Both the position numbers and the translations under genes were made by a program. Below are positions 11,801 to 19,120 of a DNA stretch of 64,000 nucleotides, piece after piece. The notes under the pieces were generated by a model, which worked only from the letters and a program-made list of their open reading frames with translations, was not told the origin of the DNA and searched no databases. The stretch comes from G032773895 sp965248935. Its GTDB lineage: Bacteria; Pseudomonadota; Gammaproteobacteria; Pseudomonadales; Cellvibrionaceae. The stretch is from the NCBI GenBank assembly GCA_965248935.1, contig OZ252214.1, forward strand, positions 248,001 through 312,000, read 5' to 3'. Numbering within the stretch: position 1 is the stretch's first letter; the number at the start of each line of letters is the position of its first letter.

Positions 11801-13618
11801 TGGCGTTGACGAGAAATAGGATTCAATATCTCGTTTGACGCTTTCACTGTCTATGTGAATGGCGGTATATTGCTTTTCTTGTGGAAGCTGGCTGCACGCT
11901 TGTGTATGCCCAACAACAATCTGCACACCACTGTCTTGCACTATATGGGCAAGCCGGTTTGCGGGGTATGTGGGGTCGAGTGGTACGTATGCTGCGCCCG
12001 CTTTTAGTATGCCCAGTATGCCTACTAGCATGTCTGTTGAGCGGTAACAACACAGGCCAATAAGTGGGTTGGACCCTATTTCTAAGCTGAGTAGGTAGTG
12101 GGCAAGTTGGTTGGCTTTTTGATTTAGTTCAGCGTAGCTAAGGTGAGTTCCCCCACTGCTAACGGCTATATTCGCTGGGCACTTCTGCGCCTGCTGTTCA
12201 ATTCGGTGCAGCAGGCTAGGTGTATTCTCGTAATTTCGTTCTGTATTGTTAAGGTCGTGTATTAGGTATTGATGTTCGCTGGGAGGAATTATTGCCAGAT
12301 TGTTAATACAGGAATCCGGCTCTAAGACAGATAAAAGATGAAAAACCCGGTCTAATAGTATTTTTACTTCACCCGAATGCCAATACCCCAGGTTATAGTC
12401 AAAAATAAGTTCATCGCTTTGCTCAGAGGTATACTCCCGATAAAATATATTAAGAGGAATTGATTCATGCCCGTGGGCAATTATCCCTGTATTAAAATCT
12501 AACCCTTCAAGGGTTTCGGGATAATCATAAAGTTCATAGTTAAAGACTATATCAAATAGCTGTTTTTCCTGGTCATTATAAAAGTTTAATTCTCTGTTAA
12601 GGTGGCTTATTGGGAATTTCTGATGCCTAAAGTCTTTTCTTAAAACGGAGCCTATTTTTGTCAAACAATCAGAAAAAGTGTCTGACGAGACTAGCGGAAA
12701 TACACCAGGGTAAACCCCGGCATACATGCCAATATTCGCTTTTGTTTTTTTGTTACTCCGATTGTGAGTTGGGATACCAACCAGTATTTCATTTTGCCTA
12801 TATGCCCGTGAAAAATAGATACAGATAAGTGTTAAAATAATTTGATAGTTATTTACACCACATTTTTCAGCAATAAGATTTAGCTTGGAGACTAATTTGC
12901 TATCCAATGCCTTTTTCTCTCTATGGCTCGTTTGCAACTGCTGAGAGTTTTTAGTATTTTTGGAGAACAGCCTCTCAGGTGCTACACAAAACTTATCAAG
13001 CCAGTAGGCTTTGTCTTTTTGATACCTCGCCCCATTAAGATACCGCTTATCATCGCAAGCTGAATCGATATAGTTAGAGTATTCTACGGATAGGTTTTGA
13101 ATGTCACCTTTATGCAAATATGACCGGCTATTATATAAAGATATAAATCTTTTAATCATATTCACAAAACCCCACCCATCATTTAATAGGTGATGGCTTA
13201 TCATGATGTACCAAGTTTCGGTATCACTCACTAATATCAAGGCAGATTTAAAGAATATATTTTCTGATACAACGAAAGGTGTCGCTGTCATTTCTTCAAG
13301 AAAAGACGTTGCTTTTTGCGCAGCTAAATGCTCTTGTCTAAAATCGTAGACTGTTAGCGGGCAAGGTTCCTTATTATTATTCAAATATTGATAAGGCTGG
13401 CCTGAATTGTCACAGGAAAACTCAATTGAAAAGACATCCGCAGTGCTTACCAGAACTTGATGGGCTTTTCTCAGCCTATCGACATCAAGCTTACCAACAA
13501 TGTGCATATAACCTCCAATGTTATACATTGGAGACTGAGGGCTTTTAATCTGATGGTAGTAAACATCTTGTTGAGCAAGACACAAGGAACGACTAGATAA
13601 ATCTATAGGGGCGGGCAC
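5855..13618 (-). CDS. two-module NRPS: C-A(Gly)-PCP-C-A(Gly)-PCP-degenerate E-like
   Basis: A 2587-residue nonribosomal peptide synthetase. Order: C domain (1-445, HHLLNDGW near 140), A1 (about 470-950), PCP1 (LGGDSLNAV, Ser near 1022), C2 (from about 1090, HHIAVDGW), A2 (about 1540-2020), PCP2 (LGGDSLNAI, near 2095), and a terminal domain (2140-2587). Both A domains read DILQLGMVWK in the ten-residue pocket, matching the known glycine code DILQLGLIWK, so Gly-Gly is predicted. The terminal domain is related to epimerases but has SHLVCDKYG for HHxxxDG and an altered EGHGRE region; an epimerase acting on Gly would serve no purpose. There is no TE domain and no TubC docking segment. The start is GTG at 13618 with a strong AAGGAG six bases upstream. 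Confidence 0.95.
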   Translation of the reverse strand: MPAPIDLSSRSLCLAQQDVYYHQIKSPQSPMYNIGGYMHIVGKLDVDRLRKAHQVLVSTADVFSIEFSCDNSGQPYQYLNNNKEPCPLTVYDFRQEHLAAQKATSFLEEMTATPFVVSENIFFKSALILVSDTETWYIMISHHLLNDGWGFVNMIKRFISLYNSRSYLHKGDIQNLSVEYSNYIDSACDDKRYLNGARYQKDKAYWLDKFCVAPERLFSKNTKNSQQLQTSHREKKALDSKLVSKLNLIAEKCGVNNYQIILTLICIYFSRAYRQNEILVGIPTHNRSNKKTKANIGMYAGVYPGVFPLVSSDTFSDCLTKIGSVLRKDFRHQKFPISHLNRELNFYNDQEKQLFDIVFNYELYDYPETLEGLDFNTGIIAHGHESIPLNIFYREYTSEQSDELIFDYNLGYWHSGEVKILLDRVFHLLSVLEPDSCINNLAIIPPSEHQYLIHDLNNTERNYENTPSLLHRIEQQAQKCPANIAVSSGGTHLSYAELNQKANQLAHYLLSLEIGSNPLIGLCCYRSTDMLVGILGILKAGAAYVPLDPTYPANRLAHIVQDSGVQIVVGHTQACSQLPQEKQYTAIHIDSESVKRDIESYFSSTPERAIQADHLAYVIYTSGSTGQPKGVMIEHRNLANFINAMEETPGIAREDTLLSVTSPSFDIHSLELFLPLTVGAQIVIAQESEYADAYALAALIQQHQISIMQATPVTWSLLLNSGWEAPQPLTCLCGGEALSDALKHAFKAHPQLTLWNMYGPTETTVWSTCCQIDNNITLGQPIANTQCYVMSENVISEDMQLQPLGIAGELCIAGAGVARGYWGKPELTQEKFIDNPFSAATQPIWGQRMYRTGDLVRRTQEGELEYLGRIDEQIKLRGFRIELGEIETQLSLQDRVQAAVVCARETSAGEAQLIGYVVIDRKDEKDGKEETDFNREIKTQLRKTLPEYMVPAVIHVIDSLPLTPNGKVDKKQLPEIEFSVIETTYIAAETELEKQLVQLWSQVLDLPETSISCTANFYDLGGDSLNAVRLMSLIRSELGYELDVRDVFEHFILAEMAKHLENRRKTNWRPRIKAIKHTANIPSSYAPSSYAQQGIWLLDQYNSGSAEYNILGALSIQGVLDEQLLEKVLITLIQRHAALRTHFKLVDNTIVQRVNPQAEFKLNHIDKCTDIHHTLKEEQKKPFDLEKDLMLRSSIIKISEDKSIVVIVVHHIAVDGWSLNLLMEEFSQLYEAGLQGTQLQLPPNSLSYLDYSQWQRDWYTSGALDEQLHYWKKQLANLPANNSLSLNPSRPLNTTTKGSAYHFKIKADILARLDGILKKYEVSPFMLLHAVFTILLARYTNKKDIVIGSPSANRQDNALQHMVGNFVNLLVLRSQVNNKHNFIDYLKHIRDINLDAYQNQDIPYEKVVEALSSDRTDRNRSSLFNIMLVMNYESVFDYSIKGLNVEQIFAAHSLSKYDMSLYLSKNGNELEGCLEYKTDLFKQKEIEQFCTHFSELLQSVIETPEQTINTLTLLTDTEHQYLIHDLNNTERNYENTPSLLHRIEQQAQKCPANIAVSSGGTHLSYAELNQKANQLAHYLLSLEIGTNPLIGLCCYRSTDMLVGILGILKAGAAYVPLDPTYPANRLAHIVQDSGVQIVVGHTQACSQLPQEKQYIAIHIDSESVKRDIESYFSSTPERAIQADHLAYVIYTSGSTGQPKGVMIEHRNLANFINAMEETPGIAREDTLLSVTSPSFDIHSLELFLPLTVGAQIVIAQESEYADAYALAALIQQHQISIMQATPVTWSLLLNSGWEAPQPLTCLCGGEALSDALKHAFKAHPQLTLWNMYGPTETTVWSTCCQIDNNITLGQPIANTQCYVMSENVISEDMQLQPLGIAGELCIAGAGVARGYWGKPELTQEKFIDNPFSAATQPIWGQRMYRTGDLVRRTQEGELEYLGRIDEQIKLRGFRIELGEIETQLSLQDRVQAAVVCARTNSAGEAQLIGYVVIDRKDEKDGKEETDFNREIKTQLRKTLPEYMVPAVIHVIDSLPLTPNGKVDKKQLPEIEFSVIETTYIAAETELEKQLVQLWSQVLDLPETSISCTANFYDLGGDSLNAIILARKAKSAGLSIQQRDLIGSPTIKELSKNTTYLPKKTKAKELYSGTSAMTADQLNFLEELNGSSMFNMNVVLDVNEEIEKKQLQSACCEIVKIHDVLRSDILKEEGKWISRISNKFEYNYVQEKTINDHKAESVADEIKLILQEMHDHIHLANEPKFQFCIVRDKKRKVRLIFSISHLVCDKYGMDLLLEDVFQIYRSLGQNQDISLHSSACYSEVVKNAEEKINSNGFEGQINYWQALNWQGLNQVPLDFPANYEKHNTVNTSRIMYEELEEVYTNKLIKYAASINVSIQNCLIALLNYYFSSLLGSRVNAINVFDSGREGFYSDNKYDMSRLVSSSVLFRTIFLENKKFNDINDYVLAIDQQIKNIPHSGVGLSQLKYLTKNKNIKETISKYPTPEIWFNYSGIVNQYDEQIGKTIHVSDLTYSIGCVTLDENYPRKQVFQLPWDIKDRKLRMFWEYGTAIHKESTVKKMAENCKKQLIEWLNQVN
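7331..9068 (-). repeat. 1.74-kb near-identical A-PCP repeat, copy 2
   Basis: This segment encodes the second A domain and the start of its PCP. It matches 10541-12278 at a constant offset of 3210 bases, with only about a dozen mismatches that I could find by eye. The flanks diverge abruptly at both ends. The pattern fits a recent internal duplication or gene conversion between modules of the same NRPS. Confidence 0.95.
10346..10375 (-). repeat. 15-bp perfect tandem duplication inside NRPS linker
   Basis: Two adjacent exact copies of a 15-base unit lie in the linker before the second C domain, adding a repeated PSSYA to the protein without changing the frame. Confidence 0.9.
10541..12278 (-). 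repeat. 1.74-kb near-identical A-PCP repeat, copy 1
   Basis: This is the first A-PCP unit of the two-module NRPS and the partner of 7331-9068. Protein differences are few, for example ETSAGEA against TNSAGEA and KQYTAI against KQYIAI. The upstream and downstream C domains are not part of the repeat. Confidence 0.95.
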
Positions 13619-14391
13619 TCACAGCTCCTTCTTAATACTTTATTATTCCGTTTTTACAGCTAAAAACTATTCACAGATTCAATAATATTACGGATGTCCT
13701 AACAATTAATAACAGGTAATTAAATATATTTAAGAATACTAATCACTAACCCTTAGAACTAATAGAGCTATAGTAGCATGGTGTCATCAAAAAAAAAAGC
13801 GCACCAACAGACAATTTAGACGACAAGATCAATACCTAGAGCTGCCCCCTCTATTTAACCAAATCTATCAATAGAAATATAAACTAAAGAACTAAAATTA
13901 GACCTAGTATTAATAATGCTATTATTTAATTATTGGCGTTAAAGAAAAAAATAAAGAAATAAAGAACGCTGCTAACCATTATAAATTCATGTAAATGACT
14001 TAGAGAAACAATCCATTAAAATAAGACCTATTGGATAATGTATACCGCAGCTAAAAAACATTAATTAGATCAAGTTGAACTTATAAAACGTGACGTGAGT
14101 CACGTTTTTATGGAAAATAAATGGCAATAAGAATGACTGCGTCAACATCGTCCCATAAATCGGCATTTTAATTTCCCTCCAACTCTTCGTTTTCAAATGA
14201 AGACATGAAATCTCAGTATTTAGAGGATAATTTAGCTCTTTTTTTACCCTATTAACGTTCGCCTCATTTGGCGATTTTTGTGGGGGCCATTTTTTTGGCC
14301 GAAACTTGCTCACCTCTTACCCTTGTGGAAAGTGGGCATTGTGTTTAACAAGGTCTAAGAGCGCCTTATATGTACTCAATACACTTAAAAA
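13619..14391. other. AT-rich intergenic region upstream of the two-module NRPS
   Basis: About 770 bases with no convincing gene. It must hold the promoter of the leftward NRPS operon, but I could not place -35/-10 boxes with confidence. The only clear structure is the hairpin at 14085-14108. An 82-codon open frame at 14065-14313 has no recognisable protein features and overlaps the hairpin. Confidence 0.6.
14085..14108. terminator. perfect 10-bp-stem hairpin with A/T flanks (bidirectional terminator)
   Basis: The stem AAAACGTGAC pairs perfectly with GTCACGTTTT around a GTGA loop, giving a run of T on either strand after the GC part. It lies about 280 bases beyond the stop of the nuclease gene (14392) and would stop leftward read-through before the NRPS operon. 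The ACGTGAC half-sites could also bind a regulator. Confidence 0.65.
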
Positions 14392-15366
14392 TTATAATGC
14401 CAAATCAATCCAGGCGGGATCATGGTCACTTCCATCTCCACCATGCTTTGTTCGTCTATCGATAGTAGGGTTTGAGAATTTATCTGCAAGTGCATGGCTC
14501 ACCCATATATGGTCTAACAATTCATATCTAGGTGGTTCCTCACCGGGAGGGTTAAAGCGATGTGTCCATGATGTTGATTGAGGGCCATCACCCTGCCCTG
14601 GTGTTTCTGGTTTAGGAGGTCTGGTTTCACTCGGGTTTGCCAGTGCATTAATAAGAGGCTGGCCATCGATTGTCAGCATGGGTGATAGAAATTCAGACGT
14701 TGGGGGGTCATTCATATCTCCCGTTAATATAAATCGCCCATTTGACCTTTCCATTCGGCTTATTATTTTGGCAATTGTTTCAGCCTGCCTTTTCCGACGA
14801 TTATTCGCATCTATTGCCCCCTGTATAGGGTCTTGATCAAATGGAACAAAATGACTTTTTAAATGAGTATTATAAATAGTAAAGAGCTTATTTCCATTGT
14901 GGTTTAAAATTTCAACCTGGAGTAAATCTCGGCCAAAGACTCTTCTATCAGGGTCATCAGGATGAACCGCCGTTTGATGGGAAGTAATAGTGCCGATTGG
15001 AAACTTCGACATAATACCAACATCGATAAGCCTTTTATCATTACCTTCAATCAATGAAATATGAGGATATAAATTATTAAGGTGATGGCGATTAAATTCT
15101 TTAAGAATCCCAATATGCTCCACCTCTTGAACAGCAAGCACATCTGCTTGAATCACCTCTTTAATGCGCTTTGCAATTTCAAGAGTATCCCCTTCGTCTT
15201 TAGACCGAACAAGGCGCCCCATAAATGTACGAACGTTAACATTACCCTGATTAAAAGTAAGTGTAATGCCGCCGTCATCGTCAGTGGGAATAGTATTGGT
15301 AACCGCTGAGAAATTAAACCGTGAAAAAAGGTTATTAAGATTAAATGTTCCAACTCGAATAATCAT
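14392..15366 (-). CDS. endonuclease/exonuclease/phosphatase-family protein
   Basis: A 324-residue metal-dependent phosphodiesterase-fold protein. The family motifs appear in order: TFNLNNLF near the start, QEVEH (metal-binding Glu), NTHLKSH, TGDMND (Asp/Asn) and GSDHDP near the end (Asp-His pair). There is no signal peptide, so it is probably cytoplasmic. I chose the ATG at 15366 because GGAG lies six bases upstream; a longer frame reaches 15429 but its extra residues fall in a repeated leader sequence. The family covers DNases, phosphatases and phospholipases, so the substrate is open. It has no evident role in peptide synthesis and probably belongs to the mobile or accessory island. Confidence 0.88.
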   Translation of the reverse strand: MIIRVGTFNLNNLFSRFNFSAVTNTIPTDDDGGITLTFNQGNVNVRTFMGRLVRSKDEGDTLEIAKRIKEVIQADVLAVQEVEHIGILKEFNRHHLNNLYPHISLIEGNDKRLIDVGIMSKFPIGTITSHQTAVHPDDPDRRVFGRDLLQVEILNHNGNKLFTIYNTHLKSHFVPFDQDPIQGAIDANNRRKRQAETIAKIISRMERSNGRFILTGDMNDPPTSEFLSPMLTIDGQPLINALANPSETRPPKPETPGQGDGPQSTSWTHRFNPPGEEPPRYELLDHIWVSHALADKFSNPTIDRRTKHGGDGSDHDPAWIDLAL

Positions 15367-15380
15367 AACTGTCTCCATTT

Positions 15381-15398
15381 TGCTTAAATATTTAAGCA
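15381..15398. promoter_or_regulatory. 18-bp perfect palindrome before nuclease start
   Basis: TGCTTAAATATTTAAGCA is a perfect inverted repeat ending about 5 bases upstream of the GGAG ribosome site of the nuclease gene. It could be an operator or a leader hairpin that hides the ribosome site. It is absent from the second copy of this leader at 19843. Confidence 0.5.
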
Positions 15399-15399
15399 T

Positions 15400-15501
15400 T
15401 AATGATGAATTATGCGACAAACTATTCAAAATACTGGTTTTATTATTTACTTCTTCAAGAGTATGGTAGTTGATATTTAATTACAACTTTATTTCAGCGC
15501 T
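15400..15501. repeat. ~100-bp direct repeat, copy 1 (nuclease leader)
   Basis: The region upstream of the nuclease gene is repeated in the same orientation at 19843-19943 with a handful of changes. The two copies bracket a 4.3-kb stretch full of insertion-sequence scraps. Confidence 0.9.
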
Positions 15502-15707
15502 CTAAATGATTTTGATGTTGGCTGAACTTGTGCCGCTTATGCATATGATTTTTTCTATGCTTGAAAACTCAACTCATTGTATAGACGGCTTCGCCCCACC
15601 CTGATAACAGTCGGGGTAGTTTTTATTATTTTTAATTAACAATTAACCTAGCGGCCTTATTTGCAGGGTCGGTAGCTTCTACTTTTCCTTTCTGGGTTCA
15701 ATATAGG

Positions 15708-15938
15708 CTGGCCTATCTGAAGAAAGAAGCTTTGAGCGTTTTAAGGAAAAGTATTTGGGGTTAAGGTTATTTTCTTCACAGAATTGCGTTTGTATTAGAC
15801 CAGATTGATTAAATGCCTCGATCAGTTTTGGCCAATCGTATTTACGCTGCTTTGTCATATTACCTCCTCGCTTAATGGAGGGGATAATTTATCGTGTTAG
15901 GTTTGGACTGTGTAGGGGGTAATTGGTTTGGCGTTTAC
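15708..15938 (-). mobile_element. IS66-family left-end remnant
   Basis: About 230 bases match, in reverse, the left end of the complete IS66-family element at 61632-61866: the terminal inverted repeat (ending at 15938), the leader and the first ~50 codons of tnpA. The match ends abruptly after the AGATAGGCCAGCCT stretch. No right end is nearby, so this is a truncated copy. Confidence 0.9.
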
Positions 15939-16317
15939 CGAAAGCACGATTAAAATATCAAAAATCATCATCTGCGACGATGATGGAATTCTGTATCCAA
16001 AATTAGTTAAGTTTAAGTTTGGTGCTAATAAATTTGAAATGAGGAGGAAAGAATTTGCCCCAATAAAGCAGCTACTTAGAACAGAAAGCGATATAGTTGT
16101 TAATGATAATTTTTCGAAAATTCTAAAAATTAACGGATATCTGGACTGGATAAAAGCATACCATCATTTAGATGCAAAGTTAGAGCCGAGTTGGGCTGTT
16201 TTAGATAACCACTACCAGCAGGTTCTGGATTTGCTGATTGATTCAATTTCATATTACCCCTCTTCGGTAAAAAGAAAGGTAAGCACCAATCCAACACTTA
16301 ATATTACCCACAAATAA
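15928..16317 (+). pseudogene. uncharacterised gene fragment joined to the IS66 end
   Basis: A plus-strand open frame of 129 codons starts at a TTG inside the IS66 terminal repeat, so its true N-terminus has been lost. The remaining residues (from about SKIIICDDDG onward) look like genuine soluble protein with mixed charged and hydrophobic segments, but I do not recognise a family. It is one of very few plus-strand frames in this region. Confidence 0.4.
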
Positions 16318-16519
16318 TTTAAACAAGTTGAACCTTAGAGGCAGCTTAAATATAAACACCGTCTATTGATTGGTACGAAAAAACTTGATCACTACAAAGG
16401 CTCTTTACTGTACATATGACCCGATCAATACCAAGGCAGATATTTACTACGTAATTATTAATAATAATTTAATACCATTTCCATTCAAGCGGCATCTCAA
16501 TAATAAATTGAACAGGCCC
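16318..16519. other. intergenic, nothing recognised
   Basis: About 200 AT-rich bases between the plus-strand fragment and the immunity-like gene. I looked for an attC site here, as expected if the next gene were a cassette, and saw only a weak imperfect inverted repeat. Confidence 0.5.
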
Positions 16520-17089
16520 TTAAATGGAAAATTCCTCTGGTTTGTATATTTTAACACCTGTAATACCGGCAGCTTCGATGGCCTGTTTTAGCTGGTCGCT
16601 AATAACAACTAAAGACAAATATTCACCGATTCTAAAAATGTGTCCGTAGTCCGTTCCATCAGTTAAATTCAGAACAAGCTTATCGATAAAACTGATCCTA
16701 CCCGAATCAAAGTATTCCAACTCGGATGACCCAGTATCCACACAAGAGTAAGCCCCTATAATATTCGCAATACAATACTCTTCGCTTATTTCACCGCTCT
16801 CCGTGTTGATCATCTTAGCACCGAAATACTGTATATTTGTAAGCCCGACTGAATCCAAGACATCCTTAAACTTCTTATTGATTAACCAACCGTGTCCGGG
16901 AGAGCAGACAATATTGTCGGTTTTGTACTCTTCTGAGTGCTGCTCATACGGCACGTCAATCGTGGTTATCGATTGCGTCACCAGTGCCCCGTCAGCTAAA
17001 CCTATACCCAATTTGACGAGGAGCGGTGGAAGCCTGTCAAGACTCAACTCATATTCGTCTGTGCGTTCGCTTGCTAATATCCAGTACAT
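16520..17089 (-). CDS. Imm11/DUF1629-like immunity protein
   Basis: A 189-residue soluble acidic protein. Its layout (an N-terminal MYWIL strand, a central WLINKKFKDVLDSVGLTNIQYFGAKM stretch split around a Ser/Val turn, and a C-terminal LKQAIEAAGITGVKIYKPEEF) resembles the Imm11/DUF1629 family, which protects against toxins of polymorphic toxin systems in other bacteria. It starts 8 bases after a broken open frame on the same strand, as expected for a toxin-immunity or cassette pair. The family assignment rests on pattern recall. Confidence 0.6.
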   Translation of the reverse strand: MYWILASERTDEYELSLDRLPPLLVKLGIGLADGALVTQSITTIDVPYEQHSEEYKTDNIVCSPGHGWLINKKFKDVLDSVGLTNIQYFGAKMINTESGEISEEYCIANIIGAYSCVDTGSSELEYFDSGRISFIDKLVLNLTDGTDYGHIFRIGEYLSLVVISDQLKQAIEAAGITGVKIYKPEEFSI

Positions 17090-17097
17090 AATTATTC

Positions 17098-17430
17098 CTA
17101 GTCTAATTCGCTATACCGTTTTTTACTTCGAATACGTTCGGCCAGCGCGTCTGATCTTAGCAACCACTTCCAACTTTTGATTTTTCTATAAGTTCTGGAT
17201 GAAAGACGATTCAACTCATCCATCAATTGAGCTTGCCTCTCTCCATCTCCCTCCGTATCCATACTGCAATAACATAGAGCGATTCACATGTTTACCTAAA
17301 CCAGAAAAGGAACCACGCTCATAGCATTTGCGACAACACGACAATATTTTTTCCATTTCCCAGAGTTTTTTAAAAGCTCAAGATCGTAAGCAATAAACTC
17401 TTCTGATCGAGCTATATCTTTGCTATCCAT
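17098..17430 (-). pseudogene. broken 111-codon gene with two in-frame stops
   Basis: Starting with ATG at 17430, the frame reads 44 residues to a TAG (codon 45), meets a TGA at codon 49, and then stays open in the same frame through MDTEGDGERQAQLMDELNRL to a TAG at 17098. Both parts look like coding sequence, with a basic C-terminus. A downstream ATG at 17262 could still give a 54-residue protein. It lies just upstream of the Imm11-like gene and may be a decayed toxin end, but no toxin motif is visible. Confidence 0.5.
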
Positions 17431-17643
17431 ATTGATTCCCAGTGTTTGCCTAACCAGACTGTAGAAAAATTAACTTAAACATACAAATATTTTCTAGCAG
17501 CTTGGTTTCAATTGGTTTTCGATAATAACCGTGTCTTTTGAGTATACAAGCTCTCAACCTACTCAATTTACCCAATATCGGCCTAAAATCAATGGTATAA
17601 GCCTTGGTTCGGTTTATCTGACGTATAAATTCACATCTCCATA

Positions 17644-17935
17644 TCACCAAAGCTTTTCTATATTGTGCATAATACAGCAGATCATCCACTGACTGCTCAG
17701 TTTCGCTTTTCCTCGTAACGTCAGTTTGTTAATCCCCTTGTTACTGGTGATATTCCCAAACACTGGTTCGATCGTCCACATGCGCCGAGCATATTCTTTT
17801 CGACCTGCTCGCTGTCGGTTTTTTGCTTCATTAAGTCCAAGTAATTTTTATAGTCAAATTCGTGTTTCGTCGTAGTACCACCACGGAATAGATCAGCCGG
17901 TAGCTTTACATAAAACTCTATTGGTGTGTGCATAT
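17644..17935 (-). pseudogene. IS1182-type transposase C-terminal remnant, frameshifted
   Basis: On the minus strand one frame encodes EYARRMWTIEPVFGNITSNK, then GINKLTLRGKAKLSSQW and CIMHNIEKLW to a stop at 17644, the characteristic C-terminal end of IS1182-family DDE transposases. The upstream part (YLDLMKQKTDSEQ) is in another frame, so there is at least one frameshift, and the N-terminal two thirds are missing. It abuts an attC site. Confidence 0.8.
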
Positions 17936-17949
17936 TTAATTTCCTTGTA

Positions 17950-18007
17950 TTCTAACGCCAAGTTAAGCGACGCGCTTTTTAGCATCCGCTTGAGATTTTT
18001 GTTATTT
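17950..18007 (-). other. attC-like integron recombination site
   Basis: In minus orientation the ends are AATAAC and GCGTTAGA, with inner arms CTCAAGCG and CGCTTAAC that pair around a loop. Length (58 bases), the CGCTTAAC arm and the GCGTTAG end match the standard attC layout of integron cassettes. The stop codon of the preceding membrane-protein gene lies inside the site, as is common for cassettes. Confidence 0.75.
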
Positions 18008-18458
18008 CATTGGCTTCAAATTGCTCACAAACGACTAAATTAGTCCCAAATACTTTATTCTGGGCATGTAGCCAACGATATGACTGATTTTGGCAGTATA
18101 CATAACCAAGGTTTTTAATTTTGTAACTTACTACGTAATCTACTATTTGAGGAAATATAAATACGATGCCAATAAATATAAAGGCAAGGCGCGTTGCCTT
18201 TTTATTGTACGTGCCAGATATTTCTTTACCTTGTAGTTCATGGATCATAAACATGACTAGAAGTCCGGCGCTTAGCCCTACACCAAGCATATACATGGCG
18301 CCTTTATTAAACTCAATTATATTTTTCGCATAAAGAAAATCCAGAAATGTGTTAAAGGCATAATACCCAAATGCAAGTAATGTGCTTATCGAAAATAACG
18401 AAAATAAAAAAACAGTTATATATCTCGATAAGTTATTTATATGGTCATGCGCCTTCAT
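17979..18458 (-). CDS. small membrane protein (DUF1240-like)
   Basis: A 159-residue protein with about three membrane helices (near residues 14-36, 52-72 and 91-113) and a C-terminal periplasmic-type tail with two Cys (YCQNQSYRWL ... VVCEQF). The tail resembles the DUF1240 family of small inner-membrane proteins; its function is unknown. I chose the ATG at 18458; a longer frame reaches 18542 but would use TTG and lacks a ribosome site. The stop codon lies within an attC-like site, marking it as a probable integron cassette. Confidence 0.65.
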   Translation of the reverse strand: MKAHDHINNLSRYITVFLFSLFSISTLLAFGYYAFNTFLDFLYAKNIIEFNKGAMYMLGVGLSAGLLVMFMIHELQGKEISGTYNKKATRLAFIFIGIVFIFPQIVDYVVSYKIKNLGYVYCQNQSYRWLHAQNKVFGTNLVVCEQFEANEITKISSGC

Positions 18459-18687
18459 TTTATTGAACTCTCGGACTTCTAGATAAATATTTACGTAAAT
18501 AACCTTGAGCAGTACTAACGACAATCCGCATAGCCGACTCAATTGCGTAATCTATCACTGACTCTATCGCTTGACGAGATTCCCCCCTCATTAGAAGTTA
18601 AGAAACACCTGTAAATCCACTGTATAGGAAAGGTCGTTATATGTAGAAAATACTATTTTTTTAATCGCCTATAGAGACGTTAACCTC

Positions 18688-18740
18688 CGGGTTTGTTCAA
18701 CAATGAAATATGTTGCGGCAAGCGCGACATATCCTTATTT
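18688..18740 (-). repeat. ~50-bp repeat after lipoprotein gene (degenerate attC-like)
   Basis: It shares the element ATTGTTGAACAAACCCG and an AAGGATA-flanked arm with 20074-20127. Both copies start within about 15 bases of a minus-strand stop codon, the position of attC sites in cassette arrays. This copy lacks good outer core boxes, so it is at best degenerate. Confidence 0.5.
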
Positions 18741-18751
18741 ATTCAAGGTAA

Positions 18752-19111
18752 TTATTCAACTTTTAAATACCTTTTATCACTCAAATACAAATTATCACCA
18801 TCCCAAGCCACGAAAGACTCTTTTTTGGCTAAGTCAATATCTCCAGAATTAGTAGGATAAATCCTCATAGAACCTTTATAGGCTAGGTCACCGGAAGCAT
18901 AATAAACTTCAGCGTAATATAAATTTTTGTCGGATTTATCTAATTCCTTTATAAATAAAAAAACACCACCATCTGGACCACCCACCCATAATGAAGTTTC
19001 GGGTATATTAGCTGGTCGTTCAGGCTGTTCTGTATATACTTCTAGATCACAACTAGTAGTAAAAACTATCATCCCCAACAAAAATATTTTAAATAAATGT
19101 TTAAATATCAT
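18752..19111 (-). CDS. small lipoprotein, probable immunity partner
   Basis: A 119-residue protein with a lipoprotein signal peptide: a basic start, a hydrophobic core and the lipobox FTTSC with the lipidated Cys near residue 21. The mature part is short, acidic and rich in beta-type residues. It starts 10 bases after the truncated amidase-like gene, with a GGAG ribosome site. Periplasm-facing lipoproteins beside cell-wall-hydrolase effectors are often their immunity proteins; that role is inferred only from position. Confidence 0.7.
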   Translation of the reverse strand: MIFKHLFKIFLLGMIVFTTSCDLEVYTEQPERPANIPETSLWVGGPDGGVFLFIKELDKSDKNLYYAEVYYASGDLAYKGSMRIYPTNSGDIDLAKKESFVAWDGDNLYLSDKRYLKVE

Positions 19112-19120
19112 GCTTTACTC

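Noticed and set aside
14065..14313. 82-codon minus-strand open frame
   Set aside because: It overlaps the hairpin at 14085-14108, has no family features or good ribosome site, and sits in AT-rich intergenic DNA.
13619..14391. Gly-Gly leader precursor for the C39 transporter
   Set aside because: No short frame in this or other gaps has a leader helix followed by Gly-Gly; a precursor could lie left of the window.
15590..15625. Possible terminator hairpin
   Set aside because: CCCC/GGGG arms pair over only about four bases across a long loop; too weak to call.
17450..17689. 79-codon minus-strand open frame
   Set aside because: It is an alternate frame across the IS1182-type transposase remnant and its downstream DNA.
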